From assembly GCF_000340965.1 (NCBI RefSeq), contig NZ_ANAY01000023.1:1-64000 (forward strand): 64,000 nt of DNA, given 5' to 3'. The notes beneath the pieces are model-generated. The model saw only the letters and a list, made by a program, of their open reading frames with translations. It was not told the origin of the DNA and made no database searches. Every line of letters begins with the position of its first letter. The stretch's first letter is position 1. The stretch comes from Nocardiopsis kunsanensis DSM 44524. Lineage in GTDB: Bacteria; Actinomycetota; Actinomycetes; Streptosporangiales; Streptosporangiaceae. Shown one piece after another: positions 56,294-64,000 of this stretch. A program made the position numbers and the translations under genes.

Positions 56294-57255
56294 TCCTGAT
56301 CGCTGCCGCCGCCGGGTCGGCGGCCCTGCTCAGCCTCGCCGGCCCCGCACTCGTGCGGTGGTGCGCACGCGCGGGCGACCTGCCGCCGAGGCATCTGCTC
56401 ACGCTGTGGACGGTCGCGCTCCTGGCCTGGACCGCGAGCTGGGTGACCCTGGTGTTCACCGTCGTGGCCGAGGTCATGGGCCCCGGACTGAAGGGTTTCG
56501 TGACCGCCTGCATCACCCTCCTCCAAGCCGTGAGCAGCAGTGGGGCGGGAACGGTCGTGGCCGTGCTGGCCCCGGTCGCCGCCCTCGCCGCCGGCCGGCT
56601 CTGCTGGATACTCGTGCGCCGTTACGCCGGTTCGGTGCGGTGGCGACGGGAACACCACCGTGAGCTCACCGCCGGCGCGCGGCAGCGCTGCCTCGGCGGA
56701 CGCGACGTGTGGCTGTTGCAGGCCCGCCGCCCCGACGCCTACTGCGTGCCCGGCCGCCGGTCCGGGGTCGTACTCACCCAAGGGGCCCTCGACGTCCTGT
56801 CCCACAGGCAACTGTTGGCGGTCCTCGCCCACGAGGACGCCCACCTGCGCGGACGCCACCACGTACTCGTGGCCGCCTCCCGCCTGCTCGACACCGCCTT
56901 CCCGAGGGTGCCGCTCCTGCGAACCGCCGTCCGCGAGATCCCGGTCCTGGCCGAGTGGGCCGCCGACGACCACGCGGCCCGCACGGTGGGCCGCTCCCCT
57001 CTGCTGCACGCCATCGGAGCGATGGTGGCGCCGGCCGAACCGGACCCGTCCGGAAGGACACTGGCCGCGTCCGGCGCCTGCCCGGTGCAGCGCGCCCGCC
57101 GCCTGCTGCCCGGCGCGGCCTCCGGGACCGGGCGCTCCGCCCGCGCGGCGACCGTGCTCGCCGCGATGGTCCTGCTGGCCGTGCCGCCCGCGGCGGTGCT
57201 GAGTACGGCCGTGCTCACCGTGGTGGGCTCACCGCCCTGTGTCTGCACCATCTGA
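56290..57255 (+). CDS. M56-family membrane metallopeptidase (BlaR1-like)
   Basis: A 321-residue membrane peptidase. Four helices bound a cytoplasmic-facing M56 domain with the zinc motif LAVLAHEDAHLRGRHH (HExxH) and the downstream WAADDHAARTVG glutamate/aspartate ligand region. It lacks the C-terminal penicillin-binding sensor domain of BlaR1, as usual in actinobacteria. It probably cleaves the coupled BlaI-type repressor in response to an unknown signal. Confidence 0.9.
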   Translation: MILIAAAAGSAALLSLAGPALVRWCARAGDLPPRHLLTLWTVALLAWTASWVTLVFTVVAEVMGPGLKGFVTACITLLQAVSSSGAGTVVAVLAPVAALAAGRLCWILVRRYAGSVRWRREHHRELTAGARQRCLGGRDVWLLQARRPDAYCVPGRRSGVVLTQGALDVLSHRQLLAVLAHEDAHLRGRHHVLVAASRLLDTAFPRVPLLRTAVREIPVLAEWAADDHAARTVGRSPLLHAIGAMVAPAEPDPSGRTLAASGACPVQRARRLLPGAASGTGRSARAATVLAAMVLLAVPPAAVLSTAVLTVVGSPPCVCTI

Positions 57256-57299
57256 GACCGGCTCTGTCGGGGCCCGGTGACGTACGAGCGGAGCCGGTC
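57256..57299. terminator. Stem between convergent peptidase and mug genes
   Basis: GACCGGCTC (57256-57264) is complementary to GAGCCGGTC (57291-57299), with a 26-base loop, starting one base after the peptidase stop region. Confidence 0.5.
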
Positions 57300-57393
57300 C
57301 CGGGCGTACGAGCGCGGTCCAGGGACGCGGAGGCCGGGGGAGCCCTGGGCGCCGGTGCGGCAGCGGTGGGGTCGGGCCCGACCGCCGGGCGCG

Positions 57394-58029
57394 TCAGCGT
57401 GAGAGGTCGGGCAGCCCCGCCGCCTCGCGCAGGCGGGCGTACTCGTCGGCCAGTTCCGCGGGTGTCCAGTGCGCGTTGCGTCCGCTCGGGTTCGGCAGCA
57501 GCCACACCCGTGTGCTCCCCAGACGCTCCTGCCGCGGGCCGACACGCGCGTGCCTGTCCCCGAAGGCCGTCCGATACCCGGTGATTCCCAGGAACGCCAG
57601 CCACGTCGGCCGGTACCGCTCCATCTCCGCGCGCAGGCGCTCCCCTCCGGCCACGAGTTCCGCACGGGACAGCTCCGACACGTCCCGGGTCGCGCGCTCC
57701 ACGAGGTTGGTCAGTCCCAGCCCCAGAGGCAGCAGTTCCCGCTCCCGGTCGGGGGTCAGGTGCTCGGGGGTGAACCCCGCCCGGGCCAGAGCGGGCCAGA
57801 ACCGGTTCCCCGGAGACGCGAAGTGGTGGCCCACCAGTGCCGTGGTCAGCCCCGGGTTCATACCGCAGAAGACCACACCCAGCCCTTCCGCCATCACGTG
57901 CGGCAGGGTCCGGTCCCGCGCGGCCTCCAGCTCCGCGCGGCTGCGGCCCCCGTAACCGCGTGTGGGAACGCTCCTCTGCGGACGCCGGGCGTCCCCGTTC
58001 CCGTCGGCCCCTCGCCCTCGCTCGTCCAT
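57394..58029 (-). CDS. mug: Mug/TDG-type mismatch-specific uracil-DNA glycosylase
   Basis: A 211-residue base-excision enzyme. The N-terminal 45 residues are basic and not in E. coli Mug (168 residues). The catalytic-loop motif is FCGMNPGLTTA (GMNPG at about 56-60, where Mug has GINPG with Asn as the catalytic residue), and the minor-groove loop is LLPNPSGRNAHW (LPNPSGLN in family). FASPGNRFWPAL is also diagnostic. It removes uracil or ethenocytosine from mispairs. Convergent with the M56 gene. Confidence 0.92.
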   Translation of the reverse strand: MDERGRGADGNGDARRPQRSVPTRGYGGRSRAELEAARDRTLPHVMAEGLGVVFCGMNPGLTTALVGHHFASPGNRFWPALARAGFTPEHLTPDRERELLPLGLGLTNLVERATRDVSELSRAELVAGGERLRAEMERYRPTWLAFLGITGYRTAFGDRHARVGPRQERLGSTRVWLLPNPSGRNAHWTPAELADEYARLREAAGLPDLSR

Positions 58030-58210
58030 GGCAGCCCCTCCGTGTGGTCTCCTGCGTCCCGGACGCGCCGGAACCTACCACCGGAGCGGGCCGTGCGGCC
58101 GGTACCGTCGGGCCGGACCGACTCGCCCGAAGGATCTCCGGGCGAGTCGTCCCGGTCCCGGCGCACGGGATTGGTGTACTCGGTGGCAGCCAACTACACC
58201 AAGGAGCACC

Positions 58211-58597
58211 ATGGCCTTCTCGGAGAAGCAGCAGGACGTCCTCCGCAAACCCGCGCTCGGGCACGTCGCCACGCTCGGCTCCTCGGGGGAGCCGCAGAGC
58301 AGCCCCGTGTGGATCGACTGGGACGGCGAGTTCCTCAAGTTCAGCCAGACCACCACACGCCAGAAACTCAAGAACCTGGAGCGGGACGGCCGGGTGGCCG
58401 TATCGGCCACCGACCCCGACGACCCTTACATGTACGTCGAGGTCAGGGGCACCGTCGACCGTGTCGAGGACGACCCGGACAAGGCCTTCATCGACGCCAT
58501 GGCCCAGAAGTACCTGGGCACGGACTACCCCGGACACAGCTCGGAGGAGACCCGCGTCATCGTGTACGTGCGGCCGGACCGGTTCGTCGGACGCTGA
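58211..58597 (+). CDS. PPOX-class F420-dependent enzyme
   Basis: A 128-residue split-barrel flavin/deazaflavin-binding protein: VLRKPALGHVATLGSSGEPQSSPVWIDWDGEFLKFSQTTTRQKLKNLERDGRVAVS, then the MYVEVRGTVDRVEDD strand. This matches the PPOX-class F420-dependent family abundant in actinobacteria. ATG at 58211 with AAGGAG six bases upstream. Substrate unknown. Upstream it is divergent from mug. Confidence 0.9.
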   Translation: MAFSEKQQDVLRKPALGHVATLGSSGEPQSSPVWIDWDGEFLKFSQTTTRQKLKNLERDGRVAVSATDPDDPYMYVEVRGTVDRVEDDPDKAFIDAMAQKYLGTDYPGHSSEETRVIVYVRPDRFVGR

Positions 58598-58697
58598 CCG
58601 AGCGGGATCATGGACGGTGCACGGTCGCCGATGACGGCCGTGCACCGCCGTCCCCCTCGGGACAGGCGGGTCGTCCATGCAGTGACGGAGAGGACCG

Positions 58698-59300
58698 ATG
58701 GGGCTTCGGGAACGCAAGAAGCGGGCAACACGGCGCGCGCTCAGGGACGCCGCTGTGCGCCTGGTGTTGGAGCACGGCCTCGAGAACGTGACCGTGGAGG
58801 AGATCGCCCTCGCGGGCGAGGTCTCCACCCGGACCTTCTTCAACTACTTCGGCAGCAAGGAGGACGCGCTCCTGGGAGACGTCCCCCACGGCCCCGACGA
58901 AAAGGCGGTGGGCACGTTCGCCGCGGGCGGCCCCACCGGGCAGTTCACCGACGACCTCGTCCAGCTCCTCACCGGCTCCTTCTCCGACACCGAGGAACTG
59001 ACCTCCTGGCGGGAGGAGGCGCGCACCAACTGGCAGCTCACCGAACGCGAACCCCAGCTCCTGCCCGGGATGCTCGCCCGCCTGCACGACGTCGAGGTCC
59101 GGATCGCCGAGGCGGTCGCCGAACGCACCGGCGCCGCAGACGACGAGACCCCGAAGCTCATCGCGGGTGTGGCGGCCACGGTGGTGCGTTACGCCCTGGC
59201 CGATGTCGCGGAGAGGCAGGAGACCGTCGGTGGTCTGCGTACGGCCATGCGGGGCGCCTTCGACCGGCTGGGCGAGACCTTCCGCCCGCACGACCCCTGA
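58698..59300 (+). CDS. TetR-family regulator
   Basis: A 200-residue regulator. HTH at residues 8-55: RATRRALRDAAVRLVLEHGLENVTVEEIALAGEVSTRTFFNYFGSKEDALLGD, a canonical TetR_N. The C-terminal domain (AcrR-C-like) carries TDDLVQLLTGSFSDTEELTSWREEARTNWQLTERE. It follows the PPOX gene by 100 bases in the same direction. The likely target is a neighbouring transporter such as the MFS gene about 700 bases away, which is inference. Confidence 0.88.
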   Translation: MGLRERKKRATRRALRDAAVRLVLEHGLENVTVEEIALAGEVSTRTFFNYFGSKEDALLGDVPHGPDEKAVGTFAAGGPTGQFTDDLVQLLTGSFSDTEELTSWREEARTNWQLTEREPQLLPGMLARLHDVEVRIAEAVAERTGAADDETPKLIAGVAATVVRYALADVAERQETVGGLRTAMRGAFDRLGETFRPHDP

Positions 59301-59342
59301 CCCGGGGCCGCTTACCGACCCTGCAGCCGCGTGTCCCCGGGG

Positions 59343-59410
59343 CCTGTTCCGCCCTCGGCCCCTGTTCCGCCTCCGGAACTGTCCGCGCTCCTGTTCCCTG
59401 CCCCTGTTCC
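59343..59410. repeat. Four CCTGTTCC repeats
   Basis: CCTGTTCC occurs at 59343, 59361, 59390 and 59403, with irregular spacing of 18, 29 and 13 bases, in the gap between the TetR stop and pspC. Could be direct repeats bound by a regulator or simple sequence bias. Confidence 0.4.
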
Positions 59411-59581
59411 GTGACTGTGGCCCATTTCTCGGGAACGTGTGCCGTGTTCCCGGCGTCCAAGCTGTCGGAGGGGGTCGCAAGGGCCGTCCGCATCTCGTCC
59501 CGGGGCACCCCGGGACAAGTCAGGGAAGGGCCAGGGGCCTCCCCGATGGGAATCGTCTCAGGGAGCGGGCAGCCTGTAGGT

Positions 59582-59827
59582 ATGAGCAACAAACGCTTCC
59601 AACGCAGCAGTGACAAGCGGCTCCTGGCAGGCGTGTGCGGCGGCATCGCCGAGTACTTCGGCTGGGAACCCAACATCGTGCGCATCGTGTTCGTCGCACT
59701 CACGTTGCTGGGCTTCAGCGGGGTCTTCGTCTACATCCTGGCCTGGCTGATCATGCCGGCCCAGGGTGAGCAGCGTTCCCTGCTGGAGCAGATCATCCGC
59801 AACTTCCAAGGAAAGCCGAGCCAGTGA
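59582..59827 (+). CDS. PspC-domain membrane protein
   Basis: An 81-residue protein. RFQRSSDKRLLAGVCGGIAEYFGWEPNIVRIVFVALTLLGFSGVFVYILAWLIMP is the PspC domain with one or two membrane helices and a charged tail. In actinobacteria such short PspC proteins occur singly and are tied to membrane stress. ATG at 59582; no strong SD is visible, only TAGGTATG context. Confidence 0.9.
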   Translation: MSNKRFQRSSDKRLLAGVCGGIAEYFGWEPNIVRIVFVALTLLGFSGVFVYILAWLIMPAQGEQRSLLEQIIRNFQGKPSQ

Positions 59828-59941
59828 CCATGAAATGGACCCTTCGAGCCCACCCCGGGTGGCAGCGGCGCGAGCTCCGTGTCCGGTGTGAGGAGCACGA
59901 GTCGGAGGAGGCACGGGAGCCCTCCTCCGACGCCGTGTCCG

Positions 59942-59977
59942 AGGCCCGGCCCGCCTGAGGCCAGGCGGGCCGGGCCT
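59942..59977. terminator. Strong bidirectional terminator
   Basis: AGGCCCGGCCCGCCT (59942-59956) and AGGCGGGCCGGGCCT (59963-59977) form a perfect 15-base stem with a 6-base loop, between the convergent pspC and MFS genes. Confidence 0.85.
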
Positions 59978-60022
59978 CGCCCTTCCGCGGCGTCCCGGAG
60001 CGCCGGGCCCGGGTGTGCTCGC

Positions 60023-61348
60023 TCAGGCGGGCTGCTCCGACTCGTTCATCTTCTCGATGGTGCGCTCGGCCATGCGTGACCACGTGAGTGCGAGCACGAC
60101 CCCGAGCACCACCCCGACCACACCGGCGCCGGAGACGACCGCCGCGGTACCGAACAGCTCCACGAAGAGCGACCCGAACAGGATCCCGATCCCCTGCGCG
60201 GCCTGGAGCCCGGCTGCGACCAGCCCGAAGGCCAGCCCGCGCCCCTTCTCCGGGGTGCACAGTACGAACGCGGCGTTGGCGACGATCTGGTAGGAGGCGG
60301 CCGCCCCGCTGAGCGCGAGCGCCGTGACCATGAGCCACAGCGGAAGTGGCAGCAGCCACAGGAGCAGCGGGACCGATGCGAGCACGGTCAGCGGTCCCAT
60401 CCACCTCATGCGTGTGGGCGGCGGAACGAAACGGGTGAGCAGGAAACCGCCGACGAGGGTACCGATGGAGGGTCCGGCCATGATGAGTCCGGCGGCACCT
60501 GCCCCGGCGCCCAACTCGTCGGCCATGGGGTTGGCGATCCCGTAGGGGATCATGTAGAGGCCCGCCACCCAGGCCATGAGGGCGAGTGTGCGCAGGCGCG
60601 GCTCGGTGAACACCAGCTTCGCCCCGCGGGTGACCATGGCGAGCAGGCCGGGCCGGGCGCGGTCGCCGTCGGGCTCCGCGTTCGGGGCGGGGCGGGCGCG
60701 TACACCGACCATGACCAGCAGGGCCGACAGCACGAAGATCGCGGCGTTGGCCATCACGGCGGTGTTCGGCCCGATGAAGGACACCACCACGCCGCCGGCG
60801 ATGAGCCCGATGAGCATGCCCACCTGGGTGGTCAGGTGGATGATCGCGGTGCTGGCGACGTAGCGCTCGCCCTGGATGATCTCGGCGAGCAGCGCGGCTC
60901 GCGCGGCGGTGAAGGGGACGACGGGCACGAACGACAGGAACAGCAGGGGCCAGATCGCCCATACGGGCATACCGGGGATCCCCACTGCCAGGATGAAGAC
61001 CGCACGTGCCAGGTCGCAGACGATGATCGCCTGCTTGCGGGGGAAGACGTCCGCGAGCCCGGAGAGCAGGGGGCCGGCGATGATCGGGGGCAGGAACGTG
61101 ACTGCGAGGGTGATCCCCGCGGCGAAGGCCGAGTCCGTCGCTCGGTACACGAGGACGCTCACGGCGATGTTGAGGAGGTTGGTCCCGATGATGGACAGGG
61201 CGTGGCCCAACCAGAGGTACCGGAACTCGCGGATCCGCATGACGTCGCGGTAACTGCTCTTCCAGGTCGTGCCCTGGCTCTCGTCCCGGTTCTCGGAGGG
61301 TTCGTGGCCCTCACCGTCGGGCTCGTTGTCGAGGCGCGGATTGCTCAC
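60023..61348 (-). CDS. MFS transporter (multidrug-efflux-like)
   Basis: A 441-residue, 12-helix major facilitator. After a charged 35-residue N-terminus (NEPDGEGHEPSENRDESQG) it has REFRYLWLGHALSIIGTNLLNIAVSVLVYRATDSAFAAGITLAVTFLPPIIAGPLLSGLADVFPRKQAII with the MFS motif A-like GLADVFPRKQAI in loop 2-3, and a similar loop GEPDGDRARPG mid-way. The EntS/MdtH-like shape fits a drug or siderophore exporter. ATG at 61348. Terminates at the 59942 hairpin. Confidence 0.9.
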   Translation of the reverse strand: MSNPRLDNEPDGEGHEPSENRDESQGTTWKSSYRDVMRIREFRYLWLGHALSIIGTNLLNIAVSVLVYRATDSAFAAGITLAVTFLPPIIAGPLLSGLADVFPRKQAIIVCDLARAVFILAVGIPGMPVWAIWPLLFLSFVPVVPFTAARAALLAEIIQGERYVASTAIIHLTTQVGMLIGLIAGGVVVSFIGPNTAVMANAAIFVLSALLVMVGVRARPAPNAEPDGDRARPGLLAMVTRGAKLVFTEPRLRTLALMAWVAGLYMIPYGIANPMADELGAGAGAAGLIMAGPSIGTLVGGFLLTRFVPPPTRMRWMGPLTVLASVPLLLWLLPLPLWLMVTALALSGAAASYQIVANAAFVLCTPEKGRGLAFGLVAAGLQAAQGIGILFGSLFVELFGTAAVVSGAGVVGVVLGVVLALTWSRMAERTIEKMNESEQPA

Positions 61349-61520
61349 CCGGCACTCCCTTGTCTGTTACTGGGTCGTAATCACGCTGTGTCGTGTCCCA
61401 ATGACCAACAGTTCCGGAGTGTGGTGTTGCCCGCAAGCCGTTCCGGAGATTTCGTGGCTCATTCGTTGCTGCGGGCAGTCGGGTGGGAATGCCTGTGGGG
61501 TGCCGGTTGTCCGGTGTTGT

Positions 61521-61871
61521 TCAACCCCAGCCGAGGTCGGTGAGGCGGTCGTCGTCGATGCCGAAGTGGTGGGCGATCTCGTGGACGACGGTGACCCGGA
61601 CCTCGTCGACCACCTGCTCCCGGGTCTCGGAGATCGCGCAGATGTTGCGCTGGTAGATGTGGATCACGTCCGGCAGCACACCGAAGTAGGTGTCTCCGCG
61701 TTCGGTGAGCGGCACCCCCTCGTACACGCCCAGCAGGCCCTCGGGTGACTCCTCCTCGACGGTGAGCACCACGTTGTCCATCAACCGGGCCAGGTGTTCG
61801 GGGATCGTGTCCAGGGCGTCGGCGACCAGTTCCTCGAATTCACGGCGTGTCAGTTCCACCACGCCCGCCAT
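61521..61871 (-). CDS. Minimal metallopeptidase (zincin, HExxH)
   Basis: A 116-residue protein of the actinobacterial metallopeptidase family PF06262: RREFEELVADALDTIPEHLARLMDNVVLTVEEE, then TYFGVLPDVIHIYQRNI, and the zincin motif VHEIAHHFGIDDDRLTDLGW (HExxH plus downstream ligand region). The ATG at 61871 starts with a GAGGCG SD. Substrate unknown. It is divergent from the metallophosphoesterase-like gene. Confidence 0.9.
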   Translation of the reverse strand: MAGVVELTRREFEELVADALDTIPEHLARLMDNVVLTVEEESPEGLLGVYEGVPLTERGDTYFGVLPDVIHIYQRNICAISETREQVVDEVRVTVVHEIAHHFGIDDDRLTDLGWG

Positions 61872-62019
61872 TGTGTCGCCTCGTGGGCCTGCGCGGGAAG
61901 GGGAGCGGAAGGTCTCGGAGGTCACCCGCACGGGACCACGGTCCCTGTGGAAGAGACATAACACTTGGGAGCGGGCGTAAAGCATTGGGCGCACGCCGAC
62001 ACAGCGGCATGATGGGGGA

Positions 62020-63552
62020 GTGTTCTCTTGGGAAGCGATCAACCGCCACGACCTCCGCGAGGCCCTGCAACGCGCGCGTGCCGCTTTCGCCCGCGTCCGT
62101 GAGGGGCGCGTATGGAGGTGGGGTTGTGTCGTGGCCGCGGGGCTGCTCGGCGGATGGTTGGGCCTGGCCCTGGCCGGAGAGGTCGTCACCCCCATCGGCC
62201 CCGCCGATGTGACCTTCTCCCTGAGCCCGCAGCTCAACGGCGAAACGGTCGTCGACGTCGCCCCGTTGGGTCGGCTCGCCTTCGAGACCCATGCCGCGCC
62301 CCTGCGCGTCGAGGCGGCCATCACCGACATCCGCCTGTCCGCCGCGCAGGAGATGTTCACCGACCCCGAGGCGATCAACCGCATGGCTTCCGGGATCGGG
62401 CAGGACCTGCGCGATGGTGTTGTCGCTCTGGTCGTCAGGTCCCTGCTGACAGCTGTCCTCGGGGCCTTCCTCATGGCCCTGCTGCTCTTCCGGAGCCTGC
62501 GCCGGGCCCTGGCCGGGGGAGCCGTCTCCCTGGGCGCTCTCGCCGTCTCGGGGGCGGTCGCCGCTGCCACCTTCACCCCCGGAGCCATCGCCGAACCCCG
62601 TTACTCCGGCCTCATCGCCGGTGCTCCGCAGGTCGTGGGCGGAGCGGAGGAGGTCGTGGGCCGTTTCGGCCAGTACCAGGAGCAGCTCGCCGGGCTCGTC
62701 GGCAACGTCTCGATGATCTACGAGGCCACCTCCGAACTGCCCGTCTACGAGGACGACGAGTCGGTGGTCCGAGTGCTGCACGTGTCCGACATCCAGCTCA
62801 ACCCGGCCTCGTGGAGCATCATCTCCAGCCTCAAGGAGCAGTACGGGGTGGACGCGGTCGTGGACTCCGGTGACCTCACCGACCGCGGCAGCCCCGCCGA
62901 GGACGCCTTCGCGGACGAGATCGCCGACCTCGACGTGCCCTACGTGTGGGTGAAGGGCCGGCACGATTCCATGGGTACCCAGCGTGCGGTGGAGTCGCAG
63001 CCCAACGCGGTGGTGCTCGACGGAGACACCGAGGAGGTCGAGGGCCTCATGTTCTACGGGTCGGGTGATCCCCGTTACACCCCTGACGAGACCCGCCTGG
63101 ACCCCGACGAGGGCGAGGTCGCCGCCCAGGGCGCGGAAGAGGCCGAACGGGTCGCCGACGGGCCCGAGAACGTGGACGTGGCGTTGATGCACAGCCGAAC
63201 CCAGGCGGAGGCCTTCGACGGGGTCGTGCCGCTGGTGCTCACGGGGGACGAACACACGAGGACCACCGAACTCACCGACCTGGGGACCCGGTTCCTCGTG
63301 CAGGGCTCGACCGGGGGCGCCGGCCTGAGTGGCCTGGAACACGATTCCGGCCGTCCGATCCCGTACCAGGCGTCCGTGCTCTACTTCGACGGGGAGAGCG
63401 GGCGCCTCCAGGCCCGGGACGACATCGACCTCGGCGGGGTCGGGCTCACGTCGGCCCAGGTCGAGCGGAAGATCGAGGACGATCCCGACGCGCCCGTCGG
63501 TGAGAGCGACGACGCCACAGACGAGCCCTCGGAGGGGGGTTCGCCCAGCTGA
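62020..63552 (+). CDS. Metallophosphoesterase-like membrane protein with altered active site
   Basis: A 510-residue protein. Helices near 36-55, 135-160 and 165-185 embed the N-terminal half; residues from about 250 form a calcineurin-like domain. Metal motifs are altered: DxH reads SDIQ (Asp 257, Gln 259), GDxxDRG is kept (GDLTDRG, 284-290), GNHD reads GRHD (313-316), and GHxH reads GDEH. His in LMHSR remains. The family, common in actinobacteria, has HISDIHLNP and RGNHDS in place of HVSDIQLNP and KGRHDS. Three of four metal-binding segments changed, so phosphoesterase activity is doubtful. GTG start at 62020 is close to a GGGGGA, with short spacing. Confidence 0.82.
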   Translation: MFSWEAINRHDLREALQRARAAFARVREGRVWRWGCVVAAGLLGGWLGLALAGEVVTPIGPADVTFSLSPQLNGETVVDVAPLGRLAFETHAAPLRVEAAITDIRLSAAQEMFTDPEAINRMASGIGQDLRDGVVALVVRSLLTAVLGAFLMALLLFRSLRRALAGGAVSLGALAVSGAVAAATFTPGAIAEPRYSGLIAGAPQVVGGAEEVVGRFGQYQEQLAGLVGNVSMIYEATSELPVYEDDESVVRVLHVSDIQLNPASWSIISSLKEQYGVDAVVDSGDLTDRGSPAEDAFADEIADLDVPYVWVKGRHDSMGTQRAVESQPNAVVLDGDTEEVEGLMFYGSGDPRYTPDETRLDPDEGEVAAQGAEEAERVADGPENVDVALMHSRTQAEAFDGVVPLVLTGDEHTRTTELTDLGTRFLVQGSTGGAGLSGLEHDSGRPIPYQASVLYFDGESGRLQARDDIDLGGVGLTSAQVERKIEDDPDAPVGESDDATDEPSEGGSPS

Positions 63553-63655
63553 GGCGGGCCCTGGGGCCGGGCCGTCCGGTGCCTCTCGCCCCTGTCCGCA
63601 GATTCCACTTTGGCGCTCGGCGCCGATCTCCCCTATGCTTGGTCTGTCTGAGCGG

Positions 63656-63728
63656 GCCCCTGTCGTCTAGCGGCCTAGGACGCCGCCCTTTCAAGGCGGT
63701 AGCGCGGGTTCGAATCCCGTCGGGGGTA
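63656..63728 (+). tRNA. tRNA-Glu (anticodon TTC)
   Basis: A 73-base cloverleaf: acceptor GCCCCTG with CGGGGGT, anticodon loop CTTTCAA and T-loop TTCGAAT. First of three tRNAs in tandem. Confidence 0.95.
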
Positions 63729-63815
63729 CGAAGCGGTCAGACCACTGCCGAACATCTGGCAGAATGGGAACCGCAGCACGGCGCCGGGCCGAGGCCCGGG
63801 TCGAAAACTGAACAA

Positions 63816-63890
63816 GGTCCTGTGGAGCAGTTAGGAGTGCTCGCCACCCTGTCAAGGTGGAGGCCGCGGGTTCAAATCCCGTCAGGACCG
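63816..63890 (+). tRNA. tRNA-Asp (anticodon GTC)
   Basis: A 75-base tRNA: acceptor GGTCCTG with CAGGACC, anticodon loop CTGTCAA, T-loop TTCAAAT and discriminator G. Second of the cluster. Confidence 0.95.
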
Positions 63891-63917
63891 CGCAGGCGCC
63901 GGAACACCGGTTCGCCC

Positions 63918-63991
63918 GGCTGGGTAGCTCAGTTGGTACGAGCGTCCGCCTGAAAAGCGGAAGGTCGGCGGTTCGACCCCGTCCCCAGCCA
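63918..63991 (+). tRNA. tRNA-Phe (anticodon GAA)
   Basis: A 74-base tRNA: acceptor GGCTGGG with CCCAGCC, anticodon loop CTGAAAA and T-loop TTCGACC. Third of the cluster; the window ends 9 bases later. Confidence 0.95.
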
Positions 63992-64000
63992 CAGTACGCA

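Noticed and set aside
59830-59958. 42-codon plus-strand frame just after pspC
   Set aside because: It has no good SD at sensible spacing and its 3' end lies inside the strong terminator stem, so I treat it as untranslated.

Overview
The window is high-GC actinobacterial chromosome, most like Nocardiopsis or a close relative. This rests on very strong third-position GC, frequent GTG starts with overlapping stop/start codons, a XRE/DUF397/HATPase regulatory trio, an F420-type PPOX protein, a tRNA-Glu/Asp/Phe cluster, a DtxR/IdeR-type iron box, and two complete Mrp Na+/H+ antiporter operons, which suit a salt- or alkali-tolerant soil or marine actinomycete. The genus is inferred from gene content, not from a marker gene.

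Layout. 0-7.3 kb: a truncated MoxR-like ATPase fragment, then an OmpR-type two-component system, a divergent TetR/CPBP-protease pair, a TAXI-type solute-binding lipoprotein and a DASS/SLC13 carboxylate transporter. 7.3-20.8 kb: two tandem six-gene Mrp operons (mrpAB fusion, C, D, E, F, G), both on the minus strand. They are separated by a complete IS701-family insertion sequence with perfect ends and a CTAG target duplication. It sits 32 bp upstream of the promoter-proximal gene of the downstream operon. 20.9-31.3 kb: a small Cys-containing protein, an alpha/beta hydrolase without its nucleophile, a siderophore ABC importer behind an iron box, a type III PKS mini-cluster, a cyclase-like protein with a degenerate active site and a Crp/Fnr regulator. 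31.3-39.2 kb: housekeeping and regulatory genes (TspO, MarR, TRM11-like methyltransferase, aminoglycoside/choline-kinase-like phosphotransferase, flavin monooxygenase, anti-sigma-like HATPase, XRE and DUF397).

39.7-51.0 kb: an 11.2 kb integrative element inserted in the 3' half of tRNA-Lys(TTT), bounded by perfect 48-bp direct repeats. It carries a tyrosine integrase coupled to an XRE repressor, a divergent xis-like gene heading a replication operon (a CHC2-TOPRIM-AAA-winged-helix protein), a block of overlapping small unknown genes, a frameshifted HTH gene, a DUF2637 (Spd-like) membrane protein and a second XRE/TPR regulator. A palindrome-rich convergent non-coding region is a candidate origin. 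No FtsK/TraB translocase, relaxase or packaging gene is visible, so it is not a standard conjugative element.

51.1-63.6 kb: a second flavin monooxygenase paralogue; an extracytoplasmic thiol/disulfide module (a membrane protein with a CPTC motif, DsbA-like thioredoxin, CcdA, beta-propeller lipoprotein) followed by a BlaI/M56 protease pair; a Mug-type glycosylase, PPOX enzyme, TetR, PspC, MFS exporter, minimal metalloprotease and a metallophosphoesterase-like membrane protein whose metal-binding motifs are altered. Three tRNA genes (Glu, Asp, Phe) close the window.
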